Source of the DNA: Nitrosomonas communis
GTDB taxonomy: Bacteria > Pseudomonadota > Gammaproteobacteria > Burkholderiales > Nitrosomonadaceae
Length of the DNA: 64,000 nucleotides
Assembly (NCBI RefSeq): GCF_001007935.1
Contig: NZ_CP011451.1
Coordinates: 2,480,001-2,544,000, forward strand
Direction of reading: 5' to 3'
Shown: positions 1-9,515 of the stretch, one piece after another
Layout: each line of letters starts with the position of its first letter
Position numbering within the stretch: position 1 is the stretch's first letter
The notes under the pieces: generated by a model
The model's input: the letters and a program-made list of their open reading frames with translations, nothing else
Databases searched by the model: none
Told to the model about the DNA's origin: nothing
Translations under genes and position numbers: made by a program

Positions 1-350
1 CGTATTCACAGTCTATATCGCACCTAAGGTTAATTTCTAGTTGCTCTTGTGTGCCTTCACCGTCTTACACACCGTCTTACATTGAAATTCTGAAGTAGCG
101 CGTCCAGGAAAATACCCGCATCAACTTTTTCCCGTTGGGGTACATGCACTTCGTGCTTTCACACAGCAAGTTGTACGTGCGCCATTCTGTCAGATTTTCT
201 ATCATGAATGGCGTATGTCGCTTGCTCGCATCCTTGTTTCATTTTAAAGAGACCAACTCGCACCCGAAATTGTTGCCATAGAGCAACCTAGGAAAAGGCC
301 GTTTTCCATCACAGGATTGCAGGCAATTTGGTCGCTTGACAGTAAATGTG

Positions 351-388
351 CACCGTAATGATGCAGTACCACCGTAATGATGCAGTAC
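351..388. repeat. Perfect 19-bp tandem duplication
   Basis: The unit CACCGTAATGATGCAGTAC occurs twice head to tail (351-369 and 370-388) with no mismatch. It lies in gene-free DNA about 80 bp before a dispersed-repeat copy. No function can be assigned from the sequence. Confidence 0.85.
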
Positions 389-464
389 TTGTTTTAATCA
401 TCTTTCCTTGCCCATATCTTTTTATGGGGTGGGGTATTTTGTCTTTTATCTATGTTCTTTCATA

Positions 465-558
465 GTAAATCGAAACTGACTTTGTCGGTTTCACCTTGCC
501 GTATGATTGATACTGTCTGCGGTTCGTCTTCGCGTCATTTTTGATTTGGAAATGGAAT
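465..558 (-). repeat. Dispersed palindromic-ended repeat, copy A
   Basis: Read on the minus strand, this segment closely matches 17441-17541, and its first half matches 44879-44930. Shared landmarks are CCAAATCAAAAATGACGC, CGCAGACAGTAT and AAGGTGAA-CCGACAAAGT. The ends form imperfect 14-bp inverted repeats: AAATCGAAACTGAC at 467-480 against GTCATTTTTGATTT at 534-547. Small size, no coding capacity and terminal inverted repeats suggest a MITE-like or structured-RNA repeat. This is inference. Confidence 0.7.
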
Positions 559-741
559 TACTCCGCGCATGAATTTCAATATGTCTTACATAAAAGTGGA
601 AGAATGATATTATCTATTCCGTTCCCACGTTATACATTTTCAATATTGCCATTCTAAAGAAATATGCGTAGAATCTTCGCAACCCTACCTAGTTTAGGGT
701 TTTCAAGAACAAAGAGTAATTTTCAAAAGGAGAAAGAAGAT

Positions 742-861
742 ATGGAAGAAAATAGAAGAGTAGATGAGGCTGGTTTGTTTAAAGTAGTTGCAGGTGCAAC
801 CATTGGTCTCATAATTGTAGGGCTAATCGTATGGTTTACTGGAGCGGGCGGCAAATACTAA
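742..861 (+). CDS. Small single-span membrane protein, 39 aa
   Basis: The start at 742 is preceded by AAAAGGAGAAAG, a strong ribosome site about 9 nt upstream. An earlier in-frame ATG at 664 has no such site, so the 39-residue form is preferred over 65. The protein has a charged N-terminus (MEENRRVDEAGLFK), one hydrophobic helix at about residues 15-34 (GATIGLIIVGLIVWFTG) and a short GGKY tail. That is the shape of a small accessory subunit of a membrane complex or a stand-alone membrane microprotein. The leader carries a perfect 7-bp hairpin (AACCCTA at 681-687, TAGGGTT at 695-701). I do not recognise the family. There is no neighbouring gene to suggest a partner. Confidence 0.6.
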   Translation: MEENRRVDEAGLFKVVAGATIGLIIVGLIVWFTGAGGKY

Positions 862-1745
862 TTAATCGCGTTTGGGAAAATACTCTATTTTTCCTAATCA
901 TCTCTTGGCGCATTTGTTGATTAGTATAAAGGTCAAGAAAGGTCTAATTGAACGCGTTATATTGGCTAGAAGTCGATGGTGGTATGACACGACTTCTAGC
1001 TACGTTAATCTGCTTACCTCTTCTAATTTCCACATAGATCAGTATCGATCATAATTTCTTATTAATAGTAATTTCTTAGCAGCCATTTGCGAGACACCTC
1101 TAATACTCATTAACCGCCTCAGAAGAGGCATCATAAAAAACAAGATGTGCATCTATCAACTTTATGACAAAGGTGCGACGGTAAACGATCTGCTTAGCTC
1201 TATCCATTATTTTTTACATAATAATCAATTTTGAGTCGCCGCTACCTTTAATTTGCGCGATCACCGACCTGCAAACAAGATTTTTTTGGCGTAAGTAAGG
1301 CAGTGACTCATCGATCTGCTGTGTGGCTGCCTAATTTCTCCTGAAGGCTGGATGACACGTGCGATCAATACCCTTGTCCGGGTCATCGCCAGACAATCTA
1401 TTTCCAAATCCTGGAACGCAGCAGTGTGTGAAGGCTATGGCTGGCGCGCCTTGTTTGAGGCGATCAGTAATGCTTGCTGGTGAGCCATTCAATCTAGTCA
1501 TCCACGATACGCTGGTTTCACGCTCATCGGTTCTACATCAATCCAAAAGGACGAGATACATTACATATCTTTGTATACTTTATTGGCGAAATTATTATGC
1601 ACAAATTGGTATCTACACATATTTTAATCCACTTTGAGCGATAGATTGCTATCCCCACTAAATATTGATATTAACAATAAAAGGGTAAGGCGCATCGGGT
1701 TAACAGTAACTTATTGGAATTATTATCATAAAATAAAATTCTGTT
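862..1745. other. Gene-poor region between small membrane protein and rimP
   Basis: Short open frames here have no ribosome sites and no recognisable protein content. Around 1310-1482 a plus-strand frame reads with some protein character (GWMTRAINTLVRVIARQS) but has stops on both sides and no start, so it may be a decayed fragment of unknown origin. A weak hairpin (GGGAAAATA / TATTTTTCC, about 875-897) follows the small membrane protein. A strong inverted repeat at 965-1000 is listed separately. Confidence 0.5.
965..1000. repeat. Perfect 11-bp inverted repeat
   Basis: GCTAGAAGTCG (965-975) and CGACTTCTAGC (990-1000) are exact reverse complements with a 14-nt loop. No T-run follows on either strand, so it is not a typical intrinsic terminator. 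It could be a protein-binding palindrome or an RNA hairpin about 100 nt after the small membrane protein gene. Confidence 0.6.
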
Positions 1746-1772
1746 TTGTTAGCAATTGAATATTGTTATAAT
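1746..1772 (+). promoter_or_regulatory. Candidate sigma-70 promoter for rimP-nusA-infB-rbfA
   Basis: A perfect -10 TATAAT (1767-1772) follows a TTGTTA -35-like hexamer (1746-1751) with a short 15-bp spacer. The predicted start near 1779 leaves a leader of about 47 nt before rimP. The surrounding DNA is AT-rich, which raises the chance of a false match. Confidence 0.45.
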
Positions 1773-1787
1773 AACCATAATGTCTGG

Positions 1788-1810
1788 TGGGCTTATTCAG
1801 CCCATTTTTT
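1788..1810 (+). terminator. Terminator-like hairpin just upstream of rimP
   Basis: TGGGCT (1788-1793) pairs perfectly with AGCCCA (1799-1804) around a TATTC loop, followed by six T residues. It ends 15 nt before the rimP start codon. It could end transcripts entering from upstream, act as an attenuator of the nusA operon, or stabilise the 5' end of the message. With a start near 1779 it would lie at the extreme 5' end. Confidence 0.6.
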
Positions 1811-1825
1811 ATTTGTGGCTAAGCT

Positions 1826-2257
1826 ATGACCTTATATGAATTACTAGATCCGATTTTAGCGGGAATGGGTTATGAATTGATAGATGTGGAGCAATCAGCA
1901 TCTGGTAGATTGTTAAGAATATTTGTAGATAAAGAGGATGGTGGTATTTCTATTGACGATTGTGTCGCTATTAGTAACCATCTTAATAAATTATTAGCAG
2001 TGGAAGGGATAGATTACAATCGACTTGAGATATCTTCTCCGGGTCTAGACAGACCTCTGACAAAGGAAAATGATTTTATCCGCTTTTCTGGGAAGTTAAT
2101 AAAAATTAAATTGCGAATAGCGCTACAAGGTCAAAAAAACTTTACTGGAAATATACGAGAAGTCAATGATGGAATATTAGGGTTAGAAGTTGAAGGAAGA
2201 TTGCTACATATTAAATTAGATAATTTAGAAAAAGCTCGGTTGGTTCCGGAACTATAA
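1826..2257 (+). CDS. rimP: Ribosome maturation factor RimP
   Basis: RimP assists maturation of the 30S subunit in the cytoplasm. The 143-residue product has the family's usual length and fold order: an N-terminal alpha/beta domain ([20 protein letters not shown], then [14 protein letters not shown]), the conserved [10 protein letters not shown] segment at about residue 70, and a C-terminal SH3-like barrel. It is the first gene of the rimP-nusA-infB-rbfA cluster, an order conserved across proteobacteria. nusA starts 32 nt downstream. A hairpin and candidate promoter lie just upstream. The Shine-Dalgarno sequence is weak (GTGG about 10 nt upstream). Confidence 0.95.
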   Translation: MTLYELLDPILAGMGYELIDVEQSASGRLLRIFVDKEDGGISIDDCVAISNHLNKLLAVEGIDYNRLEISSPGLDRPLTKENDFIRFSGKLIKIKLRIALQGQKNFTGNIREVNDGILGLEVEGRLLHIKLDNLEKARLVPEL

Positions 2258-2289
2258 CTATAGATGCATAAAAAATTGGCTGGAGGAAT

Positions 2290-3762
2290 ATGAGCCGCGA
2301 GATTTTGCTATTAGTAGATGCCTTGGCACATGAAAAAAATGTTGATAAAGCAATCGTTTTTACTGCCTTAGAAATGGCGCTTGCGTCCGCCACAAAGAAA
2401 CATTTTCATGAAGATATGGATGTGCAAGTTGTCATTGAGCGGGAAACTGGAAATTATCGGTGTTTTCGTAACAAACTAGTGGTTGCTGATGATGCTGTAG
2501 AGAACCCTGCACGGCAAATTTCTTTAAGCGAAGCATTACAGTATGATGCTGATATTAAATTAGGGGACCACATCGAAGAACCTTTAAAGGCAATAGAATT
2601 TGATCGTATTGGTGCTCAAGCAGCTAAACAAGTCATCTTTCAGAGAATTCGTGACGCAGAACGAGAACAGAATCTGAATGATTTTCTTGAACGTAAAGAG
2701 TATTTGATTGCCGGCACTATTAAGCGCATGGAGCGTGGCAATGCTATTGTGGAATCAGGAAGAATTGAGGCTATTCTTCCTCGTGATCAAATGGTTCCCA
2801 AAGAGAATTTGAGGGTTGGAGACCGCGTTCGCGCATATTTGCTTAGAGTTGATCGCTTAACAAAAGGGCCTCAATTAGTTTTATCACGTACTTCTCCTGA
2901 ATTCTTGATTAAATTATTTCAATTAGAAGTACCTGAAATTGAAGAAGGATTATTAGAAATTAAAATGGCAGCAAGAGATCCTGGCTCACGCGCTAAAATA
3001 GCCGTTAAATCAACTGATCCACGCATTGATCCAATTGGAACTTGCGTGGGTATGCGAGGTTCTAGAGTGCAGGCTGTGATAAGCGAGTTGGCGGGGGAGC
3101 GAATTGATATTATATTATGGTCGGAAAATCCGGCTACTTTTGTCGTTAATGCGCTTGCACCTGCCGAGATCAGCAGCATTATGGTCGATGAAGATAAACA
3201 TAGTATGGATATTATTGTCGATGAAGAAAATCTCGCGCAAGCAATCGGCCGCGGGGGGCAAAATGTACGCCTCGCGTCAGAATTAACGGGTTGGAATCTC
3301 AATATCATGACAGTAGAGGAATCACAGAAAAAGAATGAAGAAGAAACCTCTAGGATATGTAAGCTGTTCATGGAAAAACTTGGTGTTGATGAAGAAGTAG
3401 CGGATATTCTGGTAGAGGAAGGCTTTTCTACACTAGAAGAAATTGCTTACATCCCGCTTAATGAAATGCTTGAAATAGAAGCGCTTGATGAAGAAACGAT
3501 TAATAAACTACGCAATCAGGCACGTAATACTCTTTTAACTGATGCGATTGCTAGCGAAGGAAAATTTGAACACATATCTGGAGGACTACTTTCACTGGAA
3601 GGCATGGATATGCAACTAGTTCGTGAGTTAGCTGCCAAAGGTATTAACACTCAAGAGGAGCTTGCTGATCTTGCCGCAGATGATTTAGTCGAAATGACAG
3701 GGATCGATATTGAACGTGCTAATATGCTTATTATAAAAGCGCGAGAACCGTGGTTTAATTAG
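2290..3762 (+). CDS. nusA: Transcription termination/antitermination protein NusA
   Basis: NusA binds RNA polymerase and nascent RNA and modulates pausing, termination and antitermination. The 490-residue protein shows the full domain series: N-terminal polymerase-binding domain (1-125), S1 domain (about 135-200, including [16 protein letters not shown]), two KH domains (200-345, with [13 protein letters not shown] and [15 protein letters not shown]), and two C-terminal acidic helix-hairpin-helix repeats (365-490), as in E. coli. A good ribosome site (TGGAGG) precedes the ATG. It lies 32 nt after rimP and 124 nt before infB, so the genes are likely cotranscribed. Confidence 0.97.
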   Translation: MSREILLLVDALAHEKNVDKAIVFTALEMALASATKKHFHEDMDVQVVIERETGNYRCFRNKLVVADDAVENPARQISLSEALQYDADIKLGDHIEEPLKAIEFDRIGAQAAKQVIFQRIRDAEREQNLNDFLERKEYLIAGTIKRMERGNAIVESGRIEAILPRDQMVPKENLRVGDRVRAYLLRVDRLTKGPQLVLSRTSPEFLIKLFQLEVPEIEEGLLEIKMAARDPGSRAKIAVKSTDPRIDPIGTCVGMRGSRVQAVISELAGERIDIILWSENPATFVVNALAPAEISSIMVDEDKHSMDIIVDEENLAQAIGRGGQNVRLASELTGWNLNIMTVEESQKKNEEETSRICKLFMEKLGVDEEVADILVEEGFSTLEEIAYIPLNEMLEIEALDEETINKLRNQARNTLLTDAIASEGKFEHISGGLLSLEGMDMQLVRELAAKGINTQEELADLAADDLVEMTGIDIERANMLIIKAREPWFN

Positions 3763-3886
3763 AATATATTTATATCGATCGTTTTGCTTTGAGCTTGAAA
3801 TTTTAACTGTCAATACCAATAACATAAGATTAAAACCAAAATAAGATTTGCGTTTTTGAAATGAATTTAGAGTAAAAAGGTTGCTG

Positions 3887-6547
3887 ATGACTCAAATGAC
3901 TGTAGAAAAATTTGCCAATGAACTGGATGTGTTGCCAGAAGCGTTACTTGACCAGCTTCTGGCTGCAGGCGTCAAGAAGCAATCGATAAGGGATATTTTG
4001 ACAGAAAAAGATAAAACACAGCTGCTTGACTATCTTCGTAGAGTACACGGCTCGATTGAATCCAAGAAGAAGATCACGTTGACTCGGAGGGAAACTACTG
4101 AAATACGACAGTCGGATGGAACTGGTAAAGCTCGGACTATTGAAGTCAAAGTCCGAAAAAAGCGTGTGCTCACTAAGCCAACTGAGCAAGAGGTTGAAAA
4201 AGAGGTAGTACTTGAAGCGGCGACTACTTCAGCCCCTGTTATTCCATCAGCATCTACCCGAAAACCAATAATTGATGCAGCGGAACAAGCCTTACGTGAG
4301 CAGGAAGCATTAAAACAAGCTGAATTAATTGCCCGTCAAGCAGCCGAGCTTAAAGAAAAGCAGGAAAAAAGAAGAAATATCATTGCTGAAGTTAAAAAAG
4401 AACCCAAAAAAGAAGAATTAATTCCAAAAAAAGAAGAGCCAACTCCACCATCTATCACGGAAGAGGTGCCAACTCAAATACCCGCACCCCAGTCAGAACA
4501 GGAATTAGCTGAGAGTGCCGAGCACAAGCCTGTTGTTAAAGCTGAACAGGAACTAGCTGAAAGTGCACAGCCTAAACCTGCTGTTAAAGCTGAAGATAAA
4601 ACAGAGAAGAAGAAAAAACCAGCTAAACAAGAAGAGTTATGGAAAGATGAGGTTGGCAAAAAACGCGAAGCTAAAATACGCGGTGATGTATCTGGCAATC
4701 AAGGTTGGCGTGTTCGCAAAGATAAGCAGCATGGTAAATCAAATTTAATTGAGGCGCAAATACAGCACGGGTTTTCTGCCCCTACCGAGCCAGTCGTGTA
4801 TGAAATTTTGGTACCAGAAACTATATCTGTTGCTGCACTTGCACAAAAGATGTCAGTAAAAGCGGCTGAAGTTATCAAAGTGCTGATGAAAATGGGTACT
4901 ATGGTAACAATCAATCAGATGCTGGATCAAGATACGGCCATGATCGTAGTTGAAGAAATGGGTCATATTGCAAAATATGCGGCACCTGATAGTCCGGAAT
5001 CTTTTCTTGAAGAAATTAAAACACCCGTGTCCGAACTGGAGATGGAGCCTCGTGCACCGGTAGTAACGGTAATGGGGCATGTTGATCACGGAAAAACCTC
5101 ACTATTAGATTATATTCGTAGAACACGTGTGGCAGGTGGTGAAGCTGGGGGAATTACACAGCATATCGGAGCCTACCATGTGGAAACCTCCCATGGGATG
5201 ATTACTTTTCTTGATACACCGGGGCATGAAGCATTTACTGCAATGCGTGCACGAGGCGCCAAAATTACCGATCTTGTAGTTCTTGTGGTCGCAGCTGATG
5301 ATGGCGTAATGCCTCAAACTATAGAAGCTATTCATCATGCTAAGGCAGCAAATATTCCTATTGTGGTCGCTGTTAATAAAATAGATAAACCTGAGGCAAA
5401 TTTTGAACGTATTAAGCAAGAACTCTCAAATCAAGGGGTTGTGTCAGAAGATTGGGGAGGAGAAACCATATTTGCACCTGTTTCAGCTAAAACCGGGCAA
5501 GGCATTGATGAGCTTCTTGAAAGCATTTTATTGCAAGCAGAGGTTTTAGAACTTAAAGCAGTCAGAAATGCGCCTGCAAAAGGAGTAGTCATCGAGTCAC
5601 GCTTGGATAAAGGACGTGGCCCAGTTGCTACTATATTAGTGCAATCTGGTACGTTAAGACGTGGTGATGTTTTATTGGCTGGTGCTGTATTTGGAAGAGT
5701 ACGGGCGATGCTGGATGAAAAAGGTAGCCCAATTGAAGAAGCTGGAACATCTATACCAGTAGAAATTCAAGGGTTATCTGATGTGCCGATAGCAGGTGAA
5801 ACAGTGATAGCGCTAGAAGATGAACGTAAAGCACGCGAAATTGCATTGTTTCGCCAAGGTAAATTCCGTGATGTGAAGCTTGATAAACGGCAAATTGCGA
5901 AGATGGAAGATGTTTTTGGTCAGAAAGAAGGGGCCAAAATACTCAATCTTATTATTAAAGCAGATGTGCAGGGTTCGTGTGAAGCATTGTCATATGCTTT
6001 GCAGAAGCTTACCACCGATGAAGTGAAAATCAATATTATTCATAGTGGTGTAGGTGCAATTATTGAGTCTGATATTAATTTAGCCCTTGCATCTAAAGCT
6101 GTCGCAATTGGTTTTAATACTCGTGCTGATGCAAGTGCTCGTAAGTTAATTGCTTCAACAGGTATTGATGTACACTATTATAACGTGATTTATGATGCTG
6201 TTGATGAGATTAAAAAAGCGCTTTCTGGCATGATGATGCCAGAACGTAAAGAAAGCATTATTGGCTTGGTTGATATCCGCGAGATATACCGTATTTCAAA
6301 GGTAGGTACGGTAGCTGGCTGTTATGTTTTGGATGGTGTAGTAAAACGTGACTCTCTTGTGCGAGTCTTGCGTGATGGTGTGGTAATTCATAGTGGTAGT
6401 CTTGATTCTTTGAAGCGCTTTAAAGAAGATGTGAAGGAGGTAAAGGCAGGGTTTGAATGCGGACTTTCACTTAAGAATTTTAATGATATCCAAGTTGGTG
6501 ACCAGCTAGAGATATATGAAGTTATTGAAACAGCACGTGTTTTATAA
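3887..6547 (+). CDS. infB: Translation initiation factor IF-2
   Basis: IF-2 is the GTPase that brings fMet-tRNA to the 30S subunit. The protein of about 886 residues has the IF2_N domain ([10 protein letters not shown] start), a long lysine/glutamate-rich linker (100-290), a second IF2_N-like segment (about 310-365), the G domain ([26 protein letters not shown]), then domains II-IV. I chose the ATG at 3887, about 9 nt after AAGG. The TTG at 3881 is too close to that site and the ATG at 3896 is also possible. The linker contains a 16-residue tandem duplication, listed separately. rbfA follows 17 nt downstream. Confidence 0.97.
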   Translation: MTQMTVEKFANELDVLPEALLDQLLAAGVKKQSIRDILTEKDKTQLLDYLRRVHGSIESKKKITLTRRETTEIRQSDGTGKARTIEVKVRKKRVLTKPTEQEVEKEVVLEAATTSAPVIPSASTRKPIIDAAEQALREQEALKQAELIARQAAELKEKQEKRRNIIAEVKKEPKKEELIPKKEEPTPPSITEEVPTQIPAPQSEQELAESAEHKPVVKAEQELAESAQPKPAVKAEDKTEKKKKPAKQEELWKDEVGKKREAKIRGDVSGNQGWRVRKDKQHGKSNLIEAQIQHGFSAPTEPVVYEILVPETISVAALAQKMSVKAAEVIKVLMKMGTMVTINQMLDQDTAMIVVEEMGHIAKYAAPDSPESFLEEIKTPVSELEMEPRAPVVTVMGHVDHGKTSLLDYIRRTRVAGGEAGGITQHIGAYHVETSHGMITFLDTPGHEAFTAMRARGAKITDLVVLVVAADDGVMPQTIEAIHHAKAANIPIVVAVNKIDKPEANFERIKQELSNQGVVSEDWGGETIFAPVSAKTGQGIDELLESILLQAEVLELKAVRNAPAKGVVIESRLDKGRGPVATILVQSGTLRRGDVLLAGAVFGRVRAMLDEKGSPIEEAGTSIPVEIQGLSDVPIAGETVIALEDERKAREIALFRQGKFRDVKLDKRQIAKMEDVFGQKEGAKILNLIIKADVQGSCEALSYALQKLTTDEVKINIIHSGVGAIIESDINLALASKAVAIGFNTRADASARKLIASTGIDVHYYNVIYDAVDEIKKALSGMMMPERKESIIGLVDIREIYRISKVGTVAGCYVLDGVVKRDSLVRVLRDGVVIHSGSLDSLKRFKEDVKEVKAGFECGLSLKNFNDIQVGDQLEIYEVIETARVL
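4496..4591 (+). repeat. 48-bp imperfect tandem duplication inside infB
   Basis: Two adjacent 48-nt units (4496-4543 and 4544-4591) encode [16 protein letters not shown] and [16 protein letters not shown]. The duplication keeps the frame and lies in the variable linker between the N-terminal domains and the G domain, where length variation is common. Confidence 0.8.
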
Positions 6548-6564
6548 CACCAGAAATAAATGTC

Positions 6565-6918
6565 ATGCCTAAAGATTATTCTCGAACACAGCGTGTTGCT
6601 GATCAGATACAGCGTGAATTAGCTGTACTGATTGAAACCGAAGTTAAAGATCCACGAGTAGGAAGGATCACTATTACTGGTGTAGAGGTAACACGTGATT
6701 ACTCACATGCCAAAATTTATTATACAAGTCTTGGTAATAAAGAAGATAGGGTTGCGATTGAGGAAGGTTTACAACATGCCAGTGGATTCCTGCGTAGCCA
6801 ATTATCAAGCAGAATTAGATTGAGAGTAATTCCTCAGCTTCATTTTATTTATGATGAATCAGTTGAACGTGGATTATATCTTTCACAATTAATAGATAAA
6901 GCAACAGGCAAAATCTAG
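6565..6918 (+). CDS. rbfA: 30S ribosome-binding factor RbfA
   Basis: RbfA is a KH-fold protein needed for late 16S rRNA processing and cold adaptation. The 117-residue length is typical. The family N-terminus (RTQRVADQIQRELAVLIETE), the conserved VKDPRVG motif (about residue 28) and the C-terminal PQLHFIYDESVERG segment are all present. It is the fourth gene of the infB operon and is followed by a 179-nt gap before truB. Confidence 0.95.
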   Translation: MPKDYSRTQRVADQIQRELAVLIETEVKDPRVGRITITGVEVTRDYSHAKIYYTSLGNKEDRVAIEEGLQHASGFLRSQLSSRIRLRVIPQLHFIYDESVERGLYLSQLIDKATGKI

Positions 6919-7023
6919 CCAATACTCTTTCACTTGGTATGATAGCCTCCGTCCAATTTATTTTTTAACTCAATAAATTACATAAGAAATTTAACTATAA
7001 AATATTTACTTTTGAGAAAAGTA

Positions 7024-7060
7024 GGTAAATAAGATTAGCTATTGCTGTAACTTATTTACC
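7024..7060. repeat. Perfect 10-bp inverted repeat between rbfA and truB
   Basis: GGTAAATAAG (7024-7033) and CTTATTTACC (7051-7060) are exact reverse complements with a 17-nt loop. The stem is AT-rich and has no clean T-run, so terminator activity would be weak. It lies about 38 nt upstream of the proposed AUU start of truB and could affect that message. Confidence 0.5.
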
Positions 7061-7097
7061 TTATACAATTTTTTCAAAGCTTACAGGAAGTTAACTT

Positions 7098-8015
7098 ATT
7101 AAACGTAATATTAGTGGTGTTTTATTACTCAATAAACCCTCTGGTTTAACATCTAATCAATCGCTACAAATCATCAAGCGTTTTTTCGGCGCTACAAAGG
7201 CAGGTCATACTGGCACACTTGATCCCATGGCTTCTGGTCTACTGCCTATTTGCTTGGGCGAAGCCACAAAATTCTCAGCCATGTTATTGAACGCAGATAA
7301 AACCTATCACGCCACACTGAAGCTGGGTTATCTCAGTTCTACTGGCGACGCAGAAGGGGAGATAATTGCAGCAGTAAGCGCAAAGTTGAATCACGAAAAA
7401 CTGAGTTTATTGCAAGTACAAGAAGTTTTGCAGACTTTTAAAGGGCACGTTAAACAAACACCTCCTATGTATAGTGCACTGAAATTTAACGGGAAACCTT
7501 TATATCACTATGCGCGAAAGGGTAAAGAAGTTGAAAGAAAAAGTCGGGATATTGTTATCTATGATTTATATCTGGACTCATGGATGGGGGATGAAATGTC
7601 GCTTGTGGTTCATTGTGGAACAGGAACCTATATACGTACATTGGCTGAAGATATCGGTAAGGCATTGGGATGGGGGGGGGCATATCTTACAAGTTTATGC
7701 CGTAGTCAGGTTGGGAATTTTAGGTTGCAACAAGCTTATCAGCTCGATCAATTTCAGGGTGCTTTCTCCTCTGAGTATGATGCTTATTTATATCCTATAG
7801 ATAGCCTCCTACAGAATTTTCCCTCCATTACGCTCAATGAAGCAGAATCTTTATTTTTATGTCAAGGGCAATGGATAAGGAATAAACATAAAATTGATTT
7901 GTCAGGCGGAACCCGCGTTAAACTATATGATAGTAGTGGATTATTTTTTGGGGTAGGGGAAATAACAGAAACTGGAGCAATCGCGCCTAAAAGGCTTATA
8001 TCGAATAAGATTTAG
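7098..8015 (+). CDS. truB: tRNA pseudouridine(55) synthase TruB, apparent ATT start
   Basis: TruB converts U55 of tRNAs to pseudouridine. The catalytic segment GHTGTLDPMASGLLP holds the nucleophilic Asp just before the first ATG of the frame (7227), so that ATG cannot be the true start. The frame is open upstream to a TAA at 7092-7094. Between the stop and that ATG there is no ATG, GTG or TTG. The family N-terminus (KRNISGVLLLNKPSG) begins directly after an ATT codon at 7098, which has AGGAAG 8 nt upstream. The simplest reading is an AUU start, giving 305 residues. CTT at 7095 and a base error at 7098-7100 are alternatives. TruB and PUA-like C-terminal parts are present. Confidence 0.85.
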   Translation: MKRNISGVLLLNKPSGLTSNQSLQIIKRFFGATKAGHTGTLDPMASGLLPICLGEATKFSAMLLNADKTYHATLKLGYLSSTGDAEGEIIAAVSAKLNHEKLSLLQVQEVLQTFKGHVKQTPPMYSALKFNGKPLYHYARKGKEVERKSRDIVIYDLYLDSWMGDEMSLVVHCGTGTYIRTLAEDIGKALGWGGAYLTSLCRSQVGNFRLQQAYQLDQFQGAFSSEYDAYLYPIDSLLQNFPSITLNEAESLFLCQGQWIRNKHKIDLSGGTRVKLYDSSGLFFGVGEITETGAIAPKRLISNKI

Positions 8016-8151
8016 AAAATTATATTATTAAGTAATATGATTTTCTAACTGTATGGAGTTATAAGTAATAAAATGAAGAGTATTTGCAGTCTAAAAAAGC
8101 AGTTTTAGTTTTAGGTTCAATTATTTTCCGGATTTTTTTCCATAACACAAA

Positions 8152-8180
8152 GTGTCAAAGGTATTTCAGTACGCTATAAT
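8152..8180 (+). promoter_or_regulatory. Candidate sigma-70 promoter of the ccm operon
   Basis: GTGTCA (8152-8157, 4 of 6 matches to TTGACA) is separated by 17 bp from a perfect TATAAT (8175-8180). The predicted start near 8187 gives a leader of about 20 nt before the ccmA ATG. It follows the 180-nt gap after truB, where a new transcription unit is expected. Confidence 0.6.
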
Positions 8181-8205
8181 ATTTAGTTTTAATTAATTGC
8201 TAACT

Positions 8206-8820
8206 ATGTTGCAAGGCAGCAATCTGGAATGCGCGCGCGGCGATCGCGTATTATTCAGTGGAATCAATTTTTCTATCAAACCTGGCGAATTGATGCAGGT
8301 GCGTGGGCCTAATGGTAGTGGTAAGACAAGCTTATTAAGAATGTTATGCGGATTGACTGTTCCAAGTTCAGGAGAGATTAATTGGAATGGCACCAGTATT
8401 CGATCTCTAGGTGCAGATTATTTTAGTATGATCACCTATTTAGGTCATTTGAGCGGTGTAAAAGATGAGTTGACCGCTATTGAAAATTTACGTATTACAA
8501 GCGCGCTTGCTGGGGTAGACATTGATGAAAAGATAGCCTATCAAGCCTTGCAGAAAATCGGCTTAGAAGAACGTGAAACCTTATTAGCTAAGGTATTATC
8601 GCAAGGCCAAAAACGGAGAGTCGCATTGGCGCGTTTGATATTAGTGAATACAAAGCTATGGATATTAGATGAACCTTTAACTGCATTGGATGTGTCCGCA
8701 ATTGAATTCATTAAAAATATAATAGAGCAATATTTGGCTCAAGATGGTATGGTGATACTGACAACGCATCAGGAAATTGATATTAGAGCTACCGTAACGC
8801 ATCAATTATACCTTTCTTGA
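8206..8820 (+). CDS. ccmA: Haem exporter ATP-binding protein CcmA
   Basis: CcmA is the ATPase of the CcmABCD complex, which releases haem-loaded CcmE during c-type cytochrome maturation. The 204-residue protein shows Walker A (GPNGSGKTSLLR, about residue 37), signature LSQGQKRRVALARL, Walker B LWILDEP, and the H-loop TTHQE. I chose ATG 8206 (MLQGSNLEC) because CcmA proteins begin this way. A TTG three codons upstream is possible. No clear Shine-Dalgarno is visible for either. It is the first gene of a nine-gene operon and ccmB starts 1 nt after its stop. Confidence 0.95.
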   Translation: MLQGSNLECARGDRVLFSGINFSIKPGELMQVRGPNGSGKTSLLRMLCGLTVPSSGEINWNGTSIRSLGADYFSMITYLGHLSGVKDELTAIENLRITSALAGVDIDEKIAYQALQKIGLEERETLLAKVLSQGQKRRVALARLILVNTKLWILDEPLTALDVSAIEFIKNIIEQYLAQDGMVILTTHQEIDIRATVTHQLYLS

Positions 8821-8821
8821 T

Positions 8822-9481
8822 ATGTTGACTTGGGTAATTCGGCGAGATCTATTATTGGCCATGCGCCGGCAGGCTGATGTATTAACGACATTATTTTTCT
8901 TTATTATTGTAGTAAGTCTGTTTCCACTTGGGGTGGGGCCAGAAATGAATACACTTCGCATCATGGCTCCGGGAATTGTATGGGTTGCGGCATTATTAGC
9001 GTCAATGCTTTCACTTGGACGTATGTTCTCTAACGATTATCTAGATGGAACGCTAGAGCAGATATTGCTTTCACCCACATCCTTGTCGTTATTAGTGCTA
9101 GGAAAAATGTTGTCACACTGGCTAATCACAGGAGTTCCACTCGTATTGATGGCTCCAGTATTGGGTATTCAATATGATTTACCTTTCAGCGCGCTGGTAG
9201 TATTGACATTATCATTATTATTGGGCACTCCTATACTGAGTTTAATTGGTGCTATAGGTGCGGCGCTTACTTTAGGGCTAAGAGGAGGCGGGGTATTAGT
9301 ATCCTTATTAGTACTGCCTTTATATATTCCTGTTCTTATTTTTGGAGCGGGCGCAGTCGAAGCCAGTACCGCAGGCCTGGGATTCGAGGCGCATTTCTCA
9401 TTACTTGGTGCTTTCTTGCTCGTATCCTTAGTTTTTGCGCCGTGGGCAACAGCAGCCTCCCTCAGGATTTCAATGGAATAA
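8822..9481 (+). CDS. ccmB: Haem exporter permease CcmB
   Basis: CcmB is the integral membrane partner of CcmA in System I cytochrome c maturation. At 219 residues it has normal length, with six predicted membrane segments and the family N-terminus (VIRRDLLLAMRRQADVLTTL). Conserved motifs include GPEMNTLRIMAPGIVWVAALLA and LFSNDYLDGTLEQ-like wording (MFSNDYLDGTLEQILLSP). It is tightly packed between ccmA and ccmC. Confidence 0.95.
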   Translation: MLTWVIRRDLLLAMRRQADVLTTLFFFIIVVSLFPLGVGPEMNTLRIMAPGIVWVAALLASMLSLGRMFSNDYLDGTLEQILLSPTSLSLLVLGKMLSHWLITGVPLVLMAPVLGIQYDLPFSALVVLTLSLLLGTPILSLIGAIGAALTLGLRGGGVLVSLLVLPLYIPVLIFGAGAVEASTAGLGFEAHFSLLGAFLLVSLVFAPWATAASLRISME

Positions 9482-9515
9482 CATTCAACTAAAAACTTAT
9501 AAACAAAAATCTAAT

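Larger units (their letters stand above)
1..741. other. Gene-poor region at window start
   Basis: No convincing gene is visible. A minus-strand reading frame from about 285 down to the window edge looks weakly protein-like but is interrupted by a stop at 161-159 and matches nothing I recognise, so it may be a relic. The stretch also holds a 19-bp tandem repeat and one copy of the dispersed repeat listed separately. The last 80 bases are the leader of the small membrane protein that starts at 742. Confidence 0.5.

Noticed and set aside
351-388. CRISPR-like repeats
   Set aside because: Only two direct copies without spacers. No cas genes or repeat-spacer arrays occur anywhere in the window.
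872-1054. 60-codon open frame after the small membrane protein
   Set aside because: It overlaps a strong inverted repeat, lacks a ribosome site and has no protein character.
1359-1637. 92-codon plus-strand open frame
   Set aside because: No ribosome site, no recognisable residues, and low-complexity AT-rich ending. It lies in gene-poor DNA.
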